A DNA stretch of 64,000 nucleotides, from contig NZ_LT607752.1 of assembly GCF_900090265.1 (NCBI RefSeq), positions 4,340,001 through 4,404,000 on the forward strand, given 5' to 3'. The first letter of the stretch is position 1; each line of letters opens with the position of its first letter. Shown piece after piece: positions 33,603 through 46,070 of the stretch. A program made the translations under genes and the position numbers. This DNA comes from Micromonospora rifamycinica (GTDB lineage: Bacteria > Actinomycetota > Actinomycetes > Mycobacteriales > Micromonosporaceae). Below the pieces are notes generated by a model. The model was not told the origin of the DNA. It did no database searches and saw only the letters and a list, made by a program, of their open reading frames with translations.

Positions 33603-34238
33603 TCAGCTCAGCAGGTCGACCACGGTCAGCACGAGGAAGAAGGCGACCACCACCTCGCTGATGATCCACGAGTGCCGGTCCGCCCAGTCGCGCATCCGGG
33701 GCAGCACCCGGTCCGCCCGGTCACCGAGCAGCAGCAACGCCAGCAGCGGCAGTGCCAGCAACAGCAGGGTCAGCAGCATGAACGGCAGCAGGTGCCACCA
33801 CGACAGGTCGTGCCGGGCGGCGGTCGCCCCCACCGTCACCATGGTGAGGTCGTCCGAGGGCATCACCAGGAACAGCAGCAGGCCCAGTCGGAGCGCGTAC
33901 CCGAAGCCGGCGTGCTGGAGACGGCCCATCCACTTCGGCTCGCCGGCCGAGTGCCGCCGGACGAACACCACCACCGCCAGCACGACCAGCAGTCCCAGCA
34001 CCACCCAGTCGATGACCCGCTCGACCCTGCCGTGGCCGCCCCCGCCGGCCGCCCCCTTGACCACCCGGAACACCAGCCAGGCGAGGGTCGTCCCGGCGAA
34101 CACCACGATCGCCGCACCGGACAGGAAGCCGCCCGACGCCCGACGGGGCCGGTCGCCGGAGGCGAGGAAGACCGCCGCCACCAGCTGCGTACCGGCCACC
34201 ATCACCACGGCCATCGGCAGGATCGTCAGGAAGTTCAT
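33603..34238 (-). CDS. GAP-family (SfLAP-type) polytopic membrane protein
   Basis: 211 aa with about six transmembrane helices (MNFLTILPMAVVMVAGTQLV, AAIVVFAGTTLAWLVFRVV, WVVLGLLVVLAVVVFV, ALRLGLLLFLVMPSDDLTMV, FMLLTLLLLALPLLALLLLG, WIISEVVVAFFLVLTVVDLL). The MPSDDLTMVTVG segment is the conserved centre of the mycobacterial Sap / sulfolipid-1-addressing protein (GAP) family, involved in export of surface lipids or glycopeptidolipids. The specific cargo here is unknown. It is 51 bp downstream of the MFS gene and may be cotranscribed. Confidence 0.8.
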   Translation of the reverse strand: MNFLTILPMAVVMVAGTQLVAAVFLASGDRPRRASGGFLSGAAIVVFAGTTLAWLVFRVVKGAAGGGGHGRVERVIDWVVLGLLVVLAVVVFVRRHSAGEPKWMGRLQHAGFGYALRLGLLLFLVMPSDDLTMVTVGATAARHDLSWWHLLPFMLLTLLLLALPLLALLLLGDRADRVLPRMRDWADRHSWIISEVVVAFFLVLTVVDLLS

Positions 34239-34289
34239 CGCCCACCATCCTCCCGGTCGACCCGGTCGGCCAGGCGGGATTCGCCCGGA

Positions 34290-35660
34290 TCAGGCGGTCC
34301 GGCCCCGGCTCGGCACCACCCGGCCGGCGAGCAGCACGCCGAGCAGCGCACAGGCCACCGCCACGGCGAGCGTCCCCGCGTACCCGGCCGGGCCGGGCGC
34401 CGTCCCGGCGGCGAGCACCGCCCCGGTCAACGCCAGCACGGTGGCGGTGAACAACGAATCGGCCAGTTGCAGCGACGAGCTGTTGCGCCCCTGCTCCCCG
34501 GGGGCCGACAGGGCCAGGGTCAGCACCGACAGCGACGGGTAGGCCAGGCCCATCCCGAGGCCGGCGACCGCCCAGCCGGCCACCCCGACCGCCACCGGCA
34601 CGGTCGGCCAGACGGCCAGGGCGACCGTGGCCGTGCCCACCGCCACACAGGCCAGGCCGGCTCGGGGCAGGGTCGCCGGGGAGCGTGGCGCCGGCAGCCG
34701 CCCCTGGGTCCAGGAGCCCGCCGCCCAGGACAGCGCCCCGACGGTGAGCACCAGGCCGGCGGCGGTCGGCGAGAAACCCCGCTGCCGGGACAGCATCAGC
34801 GGGATGACCACCTCCGCGCCCGCGAACGCCGCCGCCGCCAACCCGCGCAGGCCCACCACCGTGGGCAGGCCCCGGGCCGCCCGCAGGAACCCCGCCGGCA
34901 GCAGCCGGGGCGCGCACACCCCCAGGCCGACCAGGCTCACCACCACCAGGATCACGGCGGACGCGCCGCGCTGCTGCCCCCCGTGGTGCAGCAGTGCGGC
35001 GCTCACCCCCGCCCCGGCCGCCCAGCCGATCCGGGCGGCCGCGCCCGCCGGTGGCCCGGCCGGCTTCGGCCGGTCGAGCGTGCGCAGGCCCGACTCGACC
35101 AGCAGCACCGCCGGCAACGCCACCACCGGCACGGCGAGGAAGACCCACCGCCAGCCCAGGCGCTCGACGATCAGCCCGGCCACCGCCGGCCCGACCAGCG
35201 ACGGTACGACCCACGCCGCCGCGAACGCGGCGAAGACCCGACGTCGCAGCTCCTCCGGGTACGCCTGCCCGACCACCACGTACAGCGCGACGGAGAGCAG
35301 CCCGGAACCGAACCCCTGCACCGCCCGGCCGACCACCAGCGTGCCCATCGCGTCGGCGCTCCCGGCGACGAGCAACCCGACGACGAACAGCCCCACCCCG
35401 CTCCACATCGGGGCACGTGGCCCCCGGGCGTCGCACCAGATGCCGGAGAGCACCATGGCGAGCACCCCGGCGGCGAACGAACCGCCGAAGGCGAGCGCGT
35501 ACAGCCCCAGCCCGTCGAGCGCGCGGGCCACCGTGGGCATCGCGGTGCCCACCGCCAGCGCCTCGAAGGCGAGCAGCGACACCAGGGCGACGCTGCCCAC
35601 CGTCATCGCCCGCAGTCGCGGGTCGTAGAGGCGGGCCGCCGGGGTGAGGGTGGCGGTCAC
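34290..35660 (-). CDS. MFS transporter
   Basis: About 456 aa; start taken at GTG 35660, because the likely promoter (-35 at 35732-35727) excludes the longer frame. About 12-14 transmembrane helices. Motif A is degenerate (GIWCDARGPRAPMWSGVGLF after helix 2) and motif C-like glycines follow in ALYVVVGQAYPEELRRRVFA. This is the drug:H+ antiporter style of export pump. It sits under a MerR-like promoter, so induction by a toxic compound or redox-active metabolite is likely. No MerR gene is next to it. The GAP-family gene follows. Confidence 0.82.
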   Translation of the reverse strand: MTATLTPAARLYDPRLRAMTVGSVALVSLLAFEALAVGTAMPTVARALDGLGLYALAFGGSFAAGVLAMVLSGIWCDARGPRAPMWSGVGLFVVGLLVAGSADAMGTLVVGRAVQGFGSGLLSVALYVVVGQAYPEELRRRVFAAFAAAWVVPSLVGPAVAGLIVERLGWRWVFLAVPVVALPAVLLVESGLRTLDRPKPAGPPAGAAARIGWAAGAGVSAALLHHGGQQRGASAVILVVVSLVGLGVCAPRLLPAGFLRAARGLPTVVGLRGLAAAAFAGAEVVIPLMLSRQRGFSPTAAGLVLTVGALSWAAGSWTQGRLPAPRSPATLPRAGLACVAVGTATVALAVWPTVPVAVGVAGWAVAGLGMGLAYPSLSVLTLALSAPGEQGRNSSSLQLADSLFTATVLALTGAVLAAGTAPGPAGYAGTLAVAVACALLGVLLAGRVVPSRGRTA

Positions 35661-35709
35661 CGGACGACCCCGGCCCGGGACGGTACGACAGGCATGGACC
35701 CAGCCTGCG

Positions 35710-35732
35710 ACCTGCACCCTGGTTGAGGTCAA
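35710..35732 (-). promoter_or_regulatory. MerR/SoxR-like promoter of the MFS gene
   Basis: On the minus strand a -35 box TTGACC (35732-35727) and a weak -10 (CAGGCT) are separated by an overlong 19-bp spacer. The spacer region is filled by the imperfect palindrome ACCTCAACC-AG-GGTGCAGGT (7 of 9 positions pair). An overlong spacer with such a dyad is the hallmark of MerR-family activated promoters; the ACCTCAA arm resembles SoxR boxes. Confidence 0.55.
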
Positions 35733-35748
35733 GGGCCGGTCGGTTTCG

Positions 35749-36009
35749 TCACGCCGATTCCAGCGCCTCCCCGATCCCCTTGACCAACCCCGACAGGTGC
35801 TGGTCGGCGAGCAGGTGACCGGCGGTGATCACCAGGGCGAGCGGCCACTCGATGACCTGGAGGGCGGCGAGCACCCCCAACCCGGCGTAGTAGGCGATCT
35901 TGTCCGGTGGTGGCACCGCCACCTCGCCCAGCATCGGCACCTCCACCCGTCGGGTGTACGCGTGGACCGTCTCCCGGCTGCCACTGAGGTTCTTCGTGAT
36001 CGTGCTCAT
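35749..36009 (-). CDS. Small membrane-associated protein next to the P-type ATPase
   Basis: 86 aa from ATG 36009, with GGGAGG 5-6 nt upstream. An amphipathic N-terminus (TITKNLSGSRETVHAYTRRV) is followed by one or two moderately hydrophobic helices (YYAGLGVLAALQVIEWPLAL, VITAGHLLADQHLSGLVKG). I do not know a function. It is divergent from the large cation-ATPase gene and separated by about 200 bp, a pairing that suggests joint control or a small accessory subunit. Inference only. Confidence 0.6.
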   Translation of the reverse strand: MSTITKNLSGSRETVHAYTRRVEVPMLGEVAVPPPDKIAYYAGLGVLAALQVIEWPLALVITAGHLLADQHLSGLVKGIGEALESA

Positions 36010-36209
36010 CGCGGCCTCCCGCCGACTCGTCGGATCGTCAGCCGGATTCCACCGGCACCGCCGTCCATGCCCCGCCACCGGCGGAAACTTCACCCACCCG
36101 GGGGGCATAACGGACGCCCGGCCGGGAAGCCAGGCCGCCTGACGAACGCGGGAGGCGAGATGGCGTACGGCGGCAGTGGGCGGGACCGGCGAGTCGGCCG
36201 TACCGCTCG

Positions 36210-40625
<4,416 letters not shown>

Positions 40626-40702
40626 CCGCGACCCCCGCCGCCGCGACCCCCGCCGCCGACATCGACACCGACACCGACACCGCAAGATCGTGCCCGAACC
40701 AT

Positions 40703-40740
40703 GATGTAGTGGCGTCCTGCGGCCGAATGACCACTACTTC
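40703..40740 (+). terminator. Hairpin between convergent ATPase and Sua5 genes
   Basis: GATGTAGTGG at 40703-40712 pairs with CCACTACTTC at 40731-40740 (9 of 10) around an 18-nt loop, 78 bases after the ATPase stop. It could end transcription in either direction. Confidence 0.5.
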
Positions 40741-40750
40741 CTTGTTCTTG

Positions 40751-40833
40751 CGCGGCGGGATGGCGCGCGGCGGGTTAGCGCACGGCGGGATGGCGCGCGG
40801 CGGGATGGCGCGCGGCGGGATGGCGCGCGGCGG
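40751..40833. repeat. Five to six tandem 15-bp repeats
   Basis: Unit close to GCGCGGCGGGATGGC, repeated about 5.5 times; the second copy carries TTAGCGCA changes. It lies between the ATPase and sua5 genes and ends 3 bp from the Sua5 stop codon. A VNTR-like array likely to vary between strains. Confidence 0.85.
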
Positions 40834-40836
40834 GGA

Positions 40837-41826
40837 TCAGGGGGCGGCCGGGGACCAGGTGGCGGCGGCGCGGCCCAGCCGGTCGTTGATCGCCCGTCCC
40901 ACCCCCTCGTCGGGGGCCGGCTCAGCGAGGATCTCGGTCACCCCGGCCGCGTCCAGCCGGTGCAGCGCGTCGAAGAGCCGGGCGGCGGCCTCGGTCACGT
41001 CACCGGCGGGCGAGAGCACCTCCACCGCCGCGTAGCCGTCCGCCGGCCGGTCCCGGAAGGCCAGCAGCCCCCGCCGGACGCCGTCGGCCGGCGGCGGCCC
41101 CGCGTCCCCGAGCAACCGCAGCGGGGTACGCGGCGCGTAGTGCGCGGCCAACGTACCGGGGGCCACCGGCTGCCCGGAGCTGCCCGGCCGCACCGTCACC
41201 GGGCCGATCGCCGCGACGAGTTCCTCCACGGCGAGCGCCCCGAGACGCAGCACCACCGGGTGCGGGCCGCGCGCGTCCACGATGGTCGACTCGATCCCGC
41301 ACCGGGTGGGGCCGCCATCGAGCACCACGTCGACCGCCGCGCCGAGGCCCCGGACGACGTGCTCGGCGCGGGTGGGGCTGAGCTGCCCGAACCGGTTGGC
41401 GCTCGGCGCGGCGACCGGCACCCCGGCGGCCCTGATCAGCGCGCGGGCGGACGACTCGTCGGGCACCCGGACGGCCATCGTGTCGAGGCCGGAGGTGACG
41501 ATCGGGGGGATCGCGGCGGGCCGGTCCACGAGCAGGGTGAGCGGGCCGGGCCAGAACCGCTCGGCCAGGGCGGCGACCGCCGGGGGCAGCGCGCCGACGA
41601 GGGCCGGCAGGTCGGCGGCGTCGGCCAGGTGGGTGATCAGCGGATCGAAGGTCGGCCGGGCCTTCGCCGCGAAGATCCGCGCCGCGGCCCGGGAATCCAG
41701 CGCGTTCGCGCCGAGCCCGTAGACCGTCTCGGTGGGGAAGGCGACCAGCCCGCCGGCCCGCAGCACGGCGGCGGCCTCGGCGACGCCACGCTCGGCGGGC
41801 AGGACGCGGGGAGATCCGATGGTCAC
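40837..41826 (-). CDS. L-threonylcarbamoyladenylate synthase, Sua5/YrdC-YwlC type
   Basis: 329 aa. Makes threonylcarbamoyl-AMP from threonine, bicarbonate and ATP for t6A37 tRNA modification. The N-terminal YrdC domain has FPTETVYGLGANALD, the KARPTFDPLITH loop (usual K-x-R), the RFWPGPLTLLV strand and PSANRFGQLSPT. A C-terminal Sua5 domain (PGTLAAHYAPRTPLRLLG) continues to the end. Length is typical of two-domain Sua5. Essential housekeeping gene, here unlinked to tsaB/tsaD. The HxlR gene upstream (25 bp) is in the same direction. Confidence 0.92.
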   Translation of the reverse strand: MTIGSPRVLPAERGVAEAAAVLRAGGLVAFPTETVYGLGANALDSRAAARIFAAKARPTFDPLITHLADAADLPALVGALPPAVAALAERFWPGPLTLLVDRPAAIPPIVTSGLDTMAVRVPDESSARALIRAAGVPVAAPSANRFGQLSPTRAEHVVRGLGAAVDVVLDGGPTRCGIESTIVDARGPHPVVLRLGALAVEELVAAIGPVTVRPGSSGQPVAPGTLAAHYAPRTPLRLLGDAGPPPADGVRRGLLAFRDRPADGYAAVEVLSPAGDVTEAAARLFDALHRLDAAGVTEILAEPAPDEGVGRAINDRLGRAAATWSPAAP

Positions 41827-41850
41827 GCCCCGACGCTAGCCTGCCGCCGT

Positions 41851-42258
41851 TCAGGCCCGCGATCCGGCCGACGGGGACGCGATCCGCCCGGTGGCGCGGC
41901 GGGCGGCGGCGTCGTACGACTCGCGGGCGTCGAGCAGCGCGTCCCAGTGCCGGTCGGTCCAGGCACACGCCACCGCGATCGGTTCGAGCAGGCTGCGGCC
42001 CACCGGAGTCAGCTCGTACTCGACCCGCGGCGGCTGGGCGGTGCGCCGGATCAGGCCGTCCCGCTCCAGGGACCGCAGCGACCGGGTGAGCACCTTGGGG
42101 GTGACCCGGTGCAGCGGCACGCGCAGCTCGGAGAAGCGGCGGGGGCCGTGTTCGAGGCAGCGGATGACGAGCGCCGCCCACTTGTCGCCGAACCGGATCG
42201 GGTTGAGCGAGGACGGGCACACCTCGTCGAACATGTCGGCGGGCAGGGGAGGCCTCAT
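41851..42258 (-). CDS. HxlR-family transcriptional regulator
   Basis: 135 aa from ATG 42258. Winged-helix HxlR core: SLNPIRFGDKWAALVIRCLE, GPRRFSELRVPLHRVTPKVL, LRSLERDGLIRRTAQPPRVE, YELTPVGRSLLEPI. Cys14 (DEVCPSS) precedes helix 1 at the position used for thiol sensing by YodB/HypR-type members. Such proteins repress divergently transcribed redox genes and let go when the Cys is oxidised or alkylated. The divergent neighbour, an NAD(P)-binding oxidoreductase 104 bp away, is the likely target. Confidence 0.9.
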   Translation of the reverse strand: MRPPLPADMFDEVCPSSLNPIRFGDKWAALVIRCLEHGPRRFSELRVPLHRVTPKVLTRSLRSLERDGLIRRTAQPPRVEYELTPVGRSLLEPIAVACAWTDRHWDALLDARESYDAAARRATGRIASPSAGSRA

Positions 42259-42361
42259 CGCCTCACGATAGTCGGTATCCGGGTGGTAACCACGTCCCTC
42301 GATAGCGTTCGGCTCCTCGGCCGGACCCCACCGGACCGGCCCCGACGAAGGGTGCTCACCC

Positions 42362-42985
42362 ATGCAGATCGTGGTCTTCGGTGCGGGCGGCCGGGCCGGG
42401 CGGCAGGCCGTCGCCGAGGCGCGGCGACGCGGCCACCAGGTCACCGCCGTGGTACGCGACCCCGCACGGCACCCCGACCTGGGGGACGTACGGGTGGTGG
42501 CCGGTGACGTGACGGACCCGCTCGACGTCGGGCGGGCGGCCCACGGGCAGGACGCCGCCGTCAGTGCCGCGGTGGACCTGTCCGCGCCACCGCACGACTT
42601 CTTCACCGCGTCGTCCCGCGCCCTGGTCGACGGGCTCGCCCAGGCGGGCGTACGCCGTCTGGTGGTGGTCGGCCTCGCCGCGGTCATGCCCGGGGCGTCC
42701 GGTGCGGCCCTGATGGACGAGCCCGGTTACCCGAACGAGTACCGCCCCTTCTACCTGGGCCACGCCGCCGGTCTGGCCGAGCTGCGGACCGCCGGTCTGG
42801 ACTGGACCTACCTCGCGCCCGCCGGTGACTTCGACCGTGACGGCGCCCGCTCCGGCCGCTACCGGCTCGCCGAGCAGGGTGACCCGGGCAGCCGGATCAG
42901 CTACCCGGACTTCGCGGTCGCGCTGCTCGACGTGGTCGCGCAGCCCGGTCACCACCGCGCGGCGGTGACCGTCCGGGAGGGGTGA
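42362..42985 (+). CDS. NAD(P)-binding oxidoreductase (SDR-like) controlled by HxlR
   Basis: 207 aa from ATG 42362. Atypical SDR: IVVFGAGGRAGRQAVAEARR nucleotide loop, TAVVRDPARHPDLGDVRVVA, AAVSAAVDLSAPPHDFFTA, and a conserved late DWTYLAPAGDFDRDGARSG loop. Homologues are NAD(P)H-dependent quinone or flavin reductases induced by electrophiles. Divergence from the HxlR gene supports an oxidant/quinone-response unit. Cytoplasmic. Confidence 0.85.
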   Translation: MQIVVFGAGGRAGRQAVAEARRRGHQVTAVVRDPARHPDLGDVRVVAGDVTDPLDVGRAAHGQDAAVSAAVDLSAPPHDFFTASSRALVDGLAQAGVRRLVVVGLAAVMPGASGAALMDEPGYPNEYRPFYLGHAAGLAELRTAGLDWTYLAPAGDFDRDGARSGRYRLAEQGDPGSRISYPDFAVALLDVVAQPGHHRAAVTVREG

Positions 42986-43140
42986 CGGTCCCCGGTGCGG
43001 GTCCGCTCCCGGCCGGCGACAGGCTTCTGGAGATCGACGCGACCCAGGGTGACACCCCCGCCCGGGAGGTGTCCGCCGTGGCCCCGGGCTTCCTCCGCAG
43101 CGGCGGCTGGGTCACCCCGCGCACCGGGGCGATGCCCTGA
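42982..43140 (+). pseudogene. Short coding-like remnant, 52 codons
   Basis: From GTG 42982 (overlapping the preceding stop) to TGA 43140 there is an open frame with strongly G/C third positions coding RLLEIDATQGDTPAREVSAV and SGGWVTPRTG. The GGGAGG lies too close (1 nt) to be a normal ribosome-binding site. Too short for a recognisable domain; it could be the remnant of a larger gene or a small real protein. Confidence 0.3.
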
Positions 43141-43169
43141 CCAGGTCGGACCCGCTAGCCTCTGCCGGC

Positions 43170-44021
43170 ATGTCTGCATTCGGCAACTCGCCCAACATCC
43201 TGTTCGGGGCGGTGGTGACGGCGACCAGCCGGCTGTCGCCCGGGTTCGTCCGGGTCACGCTCGGCGACGAGGGGCTGCGGAACCTGGCCCCGTACCACCT
43301 CGACCAACGGATCAAGATCCTGCTGCCGGTCGGTGGCGACCACCCGGCCGGGTTGCGGGCGGGGTTGCCCGAGCGGGAGTGGCGGCGGGTGTGGCGGTCC
43401 GTTCCCACCGGTGAGCGCCCGAGGCTGCGTAGTTACACCGCGTACCGGACCCGGCCGGCGGCGGGGGAGCTGGACCTGGACTTCTATCTGCACCAGCCGC
43501 ACGGCCCGGCGAGTAGCTGGGCGTCGGCGGCCCGGCCGGGGGACCGGCTGCTGCTGTCCGGCCCGCACGTCCGCGCCGGTCAGCCCGGGTACGGCGTGCA
43601 GTGGGAGCCGGGGCCGGCGACGCGGGTGCTGATCGCGGCGGACGAGACGGCGTATCCGGCGGTGCGTGGCATCCTGTCCGGCCTCGGGCCGCAGGTGCGG
43701 GCGACGGTCCTGCTGGAGGCGGGTGACGCGGCGGACGCCGCCACGCTCGACGACGTGACCGCCGGCCACCCGGTCGAGGTCCGGTTGCGGGCGGGTGCCC
43801 CGGGCGGGACGGTGCTGACCGCCATGGTGGGCGACTGGTTGGCCGAGCACGGGCCGGCCGCGGCGGCGTCCGGGGCGCACTTTTACGCCTGGATAGCTAC
43901 GGAGAGTAGCAGGATCGCGCAGGTACGGAGGCTCGTCACCGAGGCGCGGATCGATCCGACGCGGGTCCACACACAGGGGTATTGGCATGACCGGCCGACC
44001 CGCGACGAGATAGATGATTAG
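43170..44021 (+). CDS. Siderophore-interacting protein (ferric-siderophore reductase)
   Basis: 283 aa. The FAD-binding domain has the R-S-Y-T-A-Y-R motif (RPRLRSYTAYRTR) preceded by RIKILLP, and DFYLHQPHGPASSWAS with RPGDRLLLSGP. The SIP domain follows: RVLIAADETAYPAVRGILSG and AHFYAWIATESSRIAQVRRL, ending in the YWHDRPTRDEIDD tail typical of ViuB-like reductases. It reduces ferric siderophore in the cytoplasm to release iron. The iron box begins at its stop codon, and an iron-siderophore ABC operon follows. Confidence 0.93.
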   Translation: MSAFGNSPNILFGAVVTATSRLSPGFVRVTLGDEGLRNLAPYHLDQRIKILLPVGGDHPAGLRAGLPEREWRRVWRSVPTGERPRLRSYTAYRTRPAAGELDLDFYLHQPHGPASSWASAARPGDRLLLSGPHVRAGQPGYGVQWEPGPATRVLIAADETAYPAVRGILSGLGPQVRATVLLEAGDAADAATLDDVTAGHPVEVRLRAGAPGGTVLTAMVGDWLAEHGPAAAASGAHFYAWIATESSRIAQVRRLVTEARIDPTRVHTQGYWHDRPTRDEIDD

Positions 44022-44036
44022 GTAATGCTAACCTAA
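44018..44036 (+). promoter_or_regulatory. Iron box (IdeR/DmdR type)
   Basis: The 19-bp sequence TTAGGTAATGCTAACCTAA is a near-perfect palindrome matching the IdeR/DmdR1 consensus (TTAGGTTAG-G-CTAACCTAA-like). It starts at the stop codon of the SIP gene and lies 50 bp before the siderophore lipoprotein gene, predicting iron-dependent repression of the ABC operon. Confidence 0.9.
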
Positions 44037-44085
44037 AAACACCAGTGGATAGTTACGGTAAGTAGCCAGACAGGAACCTCGTACC

Positions 44086-45024
44086 ATGCCCACGCCAGCT
44101 CCCCGAACACTCCGCCGACGCCTCCTCGCCCTCACCGTCGCCTCGGCGGCGGTGCTCGCCGTGGCCGCCTGCGGCTCCGACGACTCCGACCCGGCGGGCA
44201 GCGTCGGCGACACCAGAACCGTCGAGCACGCCCGGGGCAAGACCGCCGTGCCGAACAAGCCGACCCGGGTCGTCGTCCTCGAACCGGTCCAGCTCGACAC
44301 CGCCGTCGCCCTGGAGATCACCCCGGTCGGCGCGGCCGTGCTCAACGAGGCTGCCGGCGTGCCCAAGTACCTCGGTGACAAGGCCGCCGGCATCACCACC
44401 GTCGGCACCGTCCAGGAACCCAACGTGCAGAAGATCGCCGCCCTCAAGCCCGACCTGATCATCGGCACCGAGTCCCGGCACTCCGCCCTCTACGACCAGC
44501 TCACCGACGTCGCCCCCACCGTGTTCATGGCCTCCCAGGCCGACCCGTGGCAGGACAACGTGACGTTCACCGCCACCACGCTCGGCGGGGCCGACTCCGC
44601 CGACAAGCTCCTCACCAGCTTCCGGCAGCGGTGCGCGGAGATCGCCGAGAAGTTCGGCACGGCGGGGAAGACGGCGCAGCTCATCCGCCCCCGCGACGGC
44701 GTCCTCACCCTCTACGGCCCCACCTCGTTCGCGGGCAGCGCGCTGGAGTGCGTCGGCTTCAAGACCCCCGAACGCGACTGGGAGAACTCCATCTCGGTCG
44801 ACGTCTCCCCCGAACGGGTGCTGGAGGCCAAGGCCGACCACGTCTTCGTCACCACCGTCGACGTCAACGACCGCAGCACCATCCCCGCCTCGGTCACCGC
44901 CAACGCCGCCGCCTTCCCCCGCCTGCACCTGGTCGACCAGTCCTTCTGGATCACCGGGGTCGGCACGGTCGGTGGGCAGGCCGTCCTCGACGACCTCGAA
45001 CGCATCCTCACCGCGTCGCGTTGA
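44086..45024 (+). CDS. Iron-siderophore ABC transporter substrate-binding lipoprotein
   Basis: 312 aa. Lipoprotein signal peptide (RTLRRRLLALTVASAAVLAV) ending in the lipobox L-A-V-A-A-C29. The mature part is a FecB/FepB-type two-lobe binding fold: TRVVVLEPVQLDTAVALEIT, ALKPDLIIGTESRHSALYDQ, AGKTAQLIRPRDGVLTLYGP, VLEAKADHVFVTTVD. It captures a ferric-siderophore outside the membrane and feeds the two FecCD permeases that follow. Its stop overlaps the next start (TTGA), so the operon is tightly coupled. Repression by iron via 44018-44036 is expected. Confidence 0.93.
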   Translation: MPTPAPRTLRRRLLALTVASAAVLAVAACGSDDSDPAGSVGDTRTVEHARGKTAVPNKPTRVVVLEPVQLDTAVALEITPVGAAVLNEAAGVPKYLGDKAAGITTVGTVQEPNVQKIAALKPDLIIGTESRHSALYDQLTDVAPTVFMASQADPWQDNVTFTATTLGGADSADKLLTSFRQRCAEIAEKFGTAGKTAQLIRPRDGVLTLYGPTSFAGSALECVGFKTPERDWENSISVDVSPERVLEAKADHVFVTTVDVNDRSTIPASVTANAAAFPRLHLVDQSFWITGVGTVGGQAVLDDLERILTASR

Positions 45025-46070
45025 CCACCACCACACCCGCCCGCGCGGCACGGCCGACCACCGGCCGTGCCGCGCGTCGCCGTACCACCCGACGCTGGCT
45101 GGCCGGCGCGGTCGTCGTACTCGTGGGGTCGCTGGTGTTGTCGGTCTTCGTCGGCGCGAACCCGGTGCCCCCGGCGGACGTCTGGGCGGCGCTGCGGGGC
45201 ACCGGCACCGACACCGCGCAGTACGTGGTCTGGGGGCAACGCCTGCCCCGCACCCTCGCCGGCCTGCTGGTCGGTGCCGGCCTCGGCGTCGCGGGAGCGC
45301 TGATGCAGGCGTTCACCCGCAACGCGCTCGCCGACCCGGGCATCCTCGGCGTCAACGCCGGAGCCGCCGCCTTCGTCGCGGCGGGGATCGCCTTCTTCGG
45401 GATCACCTCGCCGGTCGGCTACATGTGGCTCGCCCTGCTCGGCGCGCTCCTGGTCGCCACCGCCGTGTACGCCGTCGGCGGTGCCGCCGACCTGCGGGCC
45501 ACCCCCACCCGGCTACTGGTGACCGGGGTGGCGACCGGTGCCGTGCTCGCCGGACTCACCACCGGCATCACCCTCACCCACCCGGACACCTTCGACCGGA
45601 TGCGCGGCTGGAACGCCGGCAGCCTGCTCGAACGTGACACCGCCGTGGTGCTGCCGGTGCTGCCGCTGATCGCCGCCGGGCTGGTCACCGCGCTGGTCGC
45701 GGCCCGCAGCCTGAACGCGCTCGCGCTCGGCCCGGACCTGGCAGCGGCGCAGGGCGTCAGCCTCGTGCGGACCCGGCTGCTCGTGCTGGGCGCGGTGACC
45801 CTGCTCGCCGGTGGGGCCAGCGCCATCGCCGGCCCCATCTCGTTCGTCGGGCTCGTGGTGCCGCACCTGGTGCGCTGGGGCGTCGGCACCGACCAGCGCC
45901 GCATCCTGGCCGGGTCGCTGCTGGCCGGCGGGGTGCTGGTGCTGCTGGCCGACGTGCTCGGCCGGGTCGCCGTCCTGCCCAGCGAGATGCCGGTCGGTGT
46001 CGTCACCGCGTTCGTGGGTGCCCCGGTGCTGATCGCGCTGGCCCGCCGCCGCCGGGCGACCGCGCTGTGA
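45021..46070 (+). CDS. FecCD-family iron-siderophore permease, first subunit
   Basis: 349 aa from TTG 45021, which overlaps the preceding stop as TTGA; the first GTG/ATG would be far downstream inside helix 1. About ten transmembrane helices with FecCD marks: RLPRTLAGLLVGAGLGVAGA, MQAFTRNALADPGILGVNAG, LGPDLAAAQGVSLVRTRLLV (coupling-helix region), AIAGPISFVGLVVPHLVRW. It pairs with the next permease to form the channel. TTG start is inferred from spacing and overlap. Confidence 0.9.
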   Translation: MTTTTPARAARPTTGRAARRRTTRRWLAGAVVVLVGSLVLSVFVGANPVPPADVWAALRGTGTDTAQYVVWGQRLPRTLAGLLVGAGLGVAGALMQAFTRNALADPGILGVNAGAAAFVAAGIAFFGITSPVGYMWLALLGALLVATAVYAVGGAADLRATPTRLLVTGVATGAVLAGLTTGITLTHPDTFDRMRGWNAGSLLERDTAVVLPVLPLIAAGLVTALVAARSLNALALGPDLAAAQGVSLVRTRLLVLGAVTLLAGGASAIAGPISFVGLVVPHLVRWGVGTDQRRILAGSLLAGGVLVLLADVLGRVAVLPSEMPVGVVTAFVGAPVLIALARRRRATAL

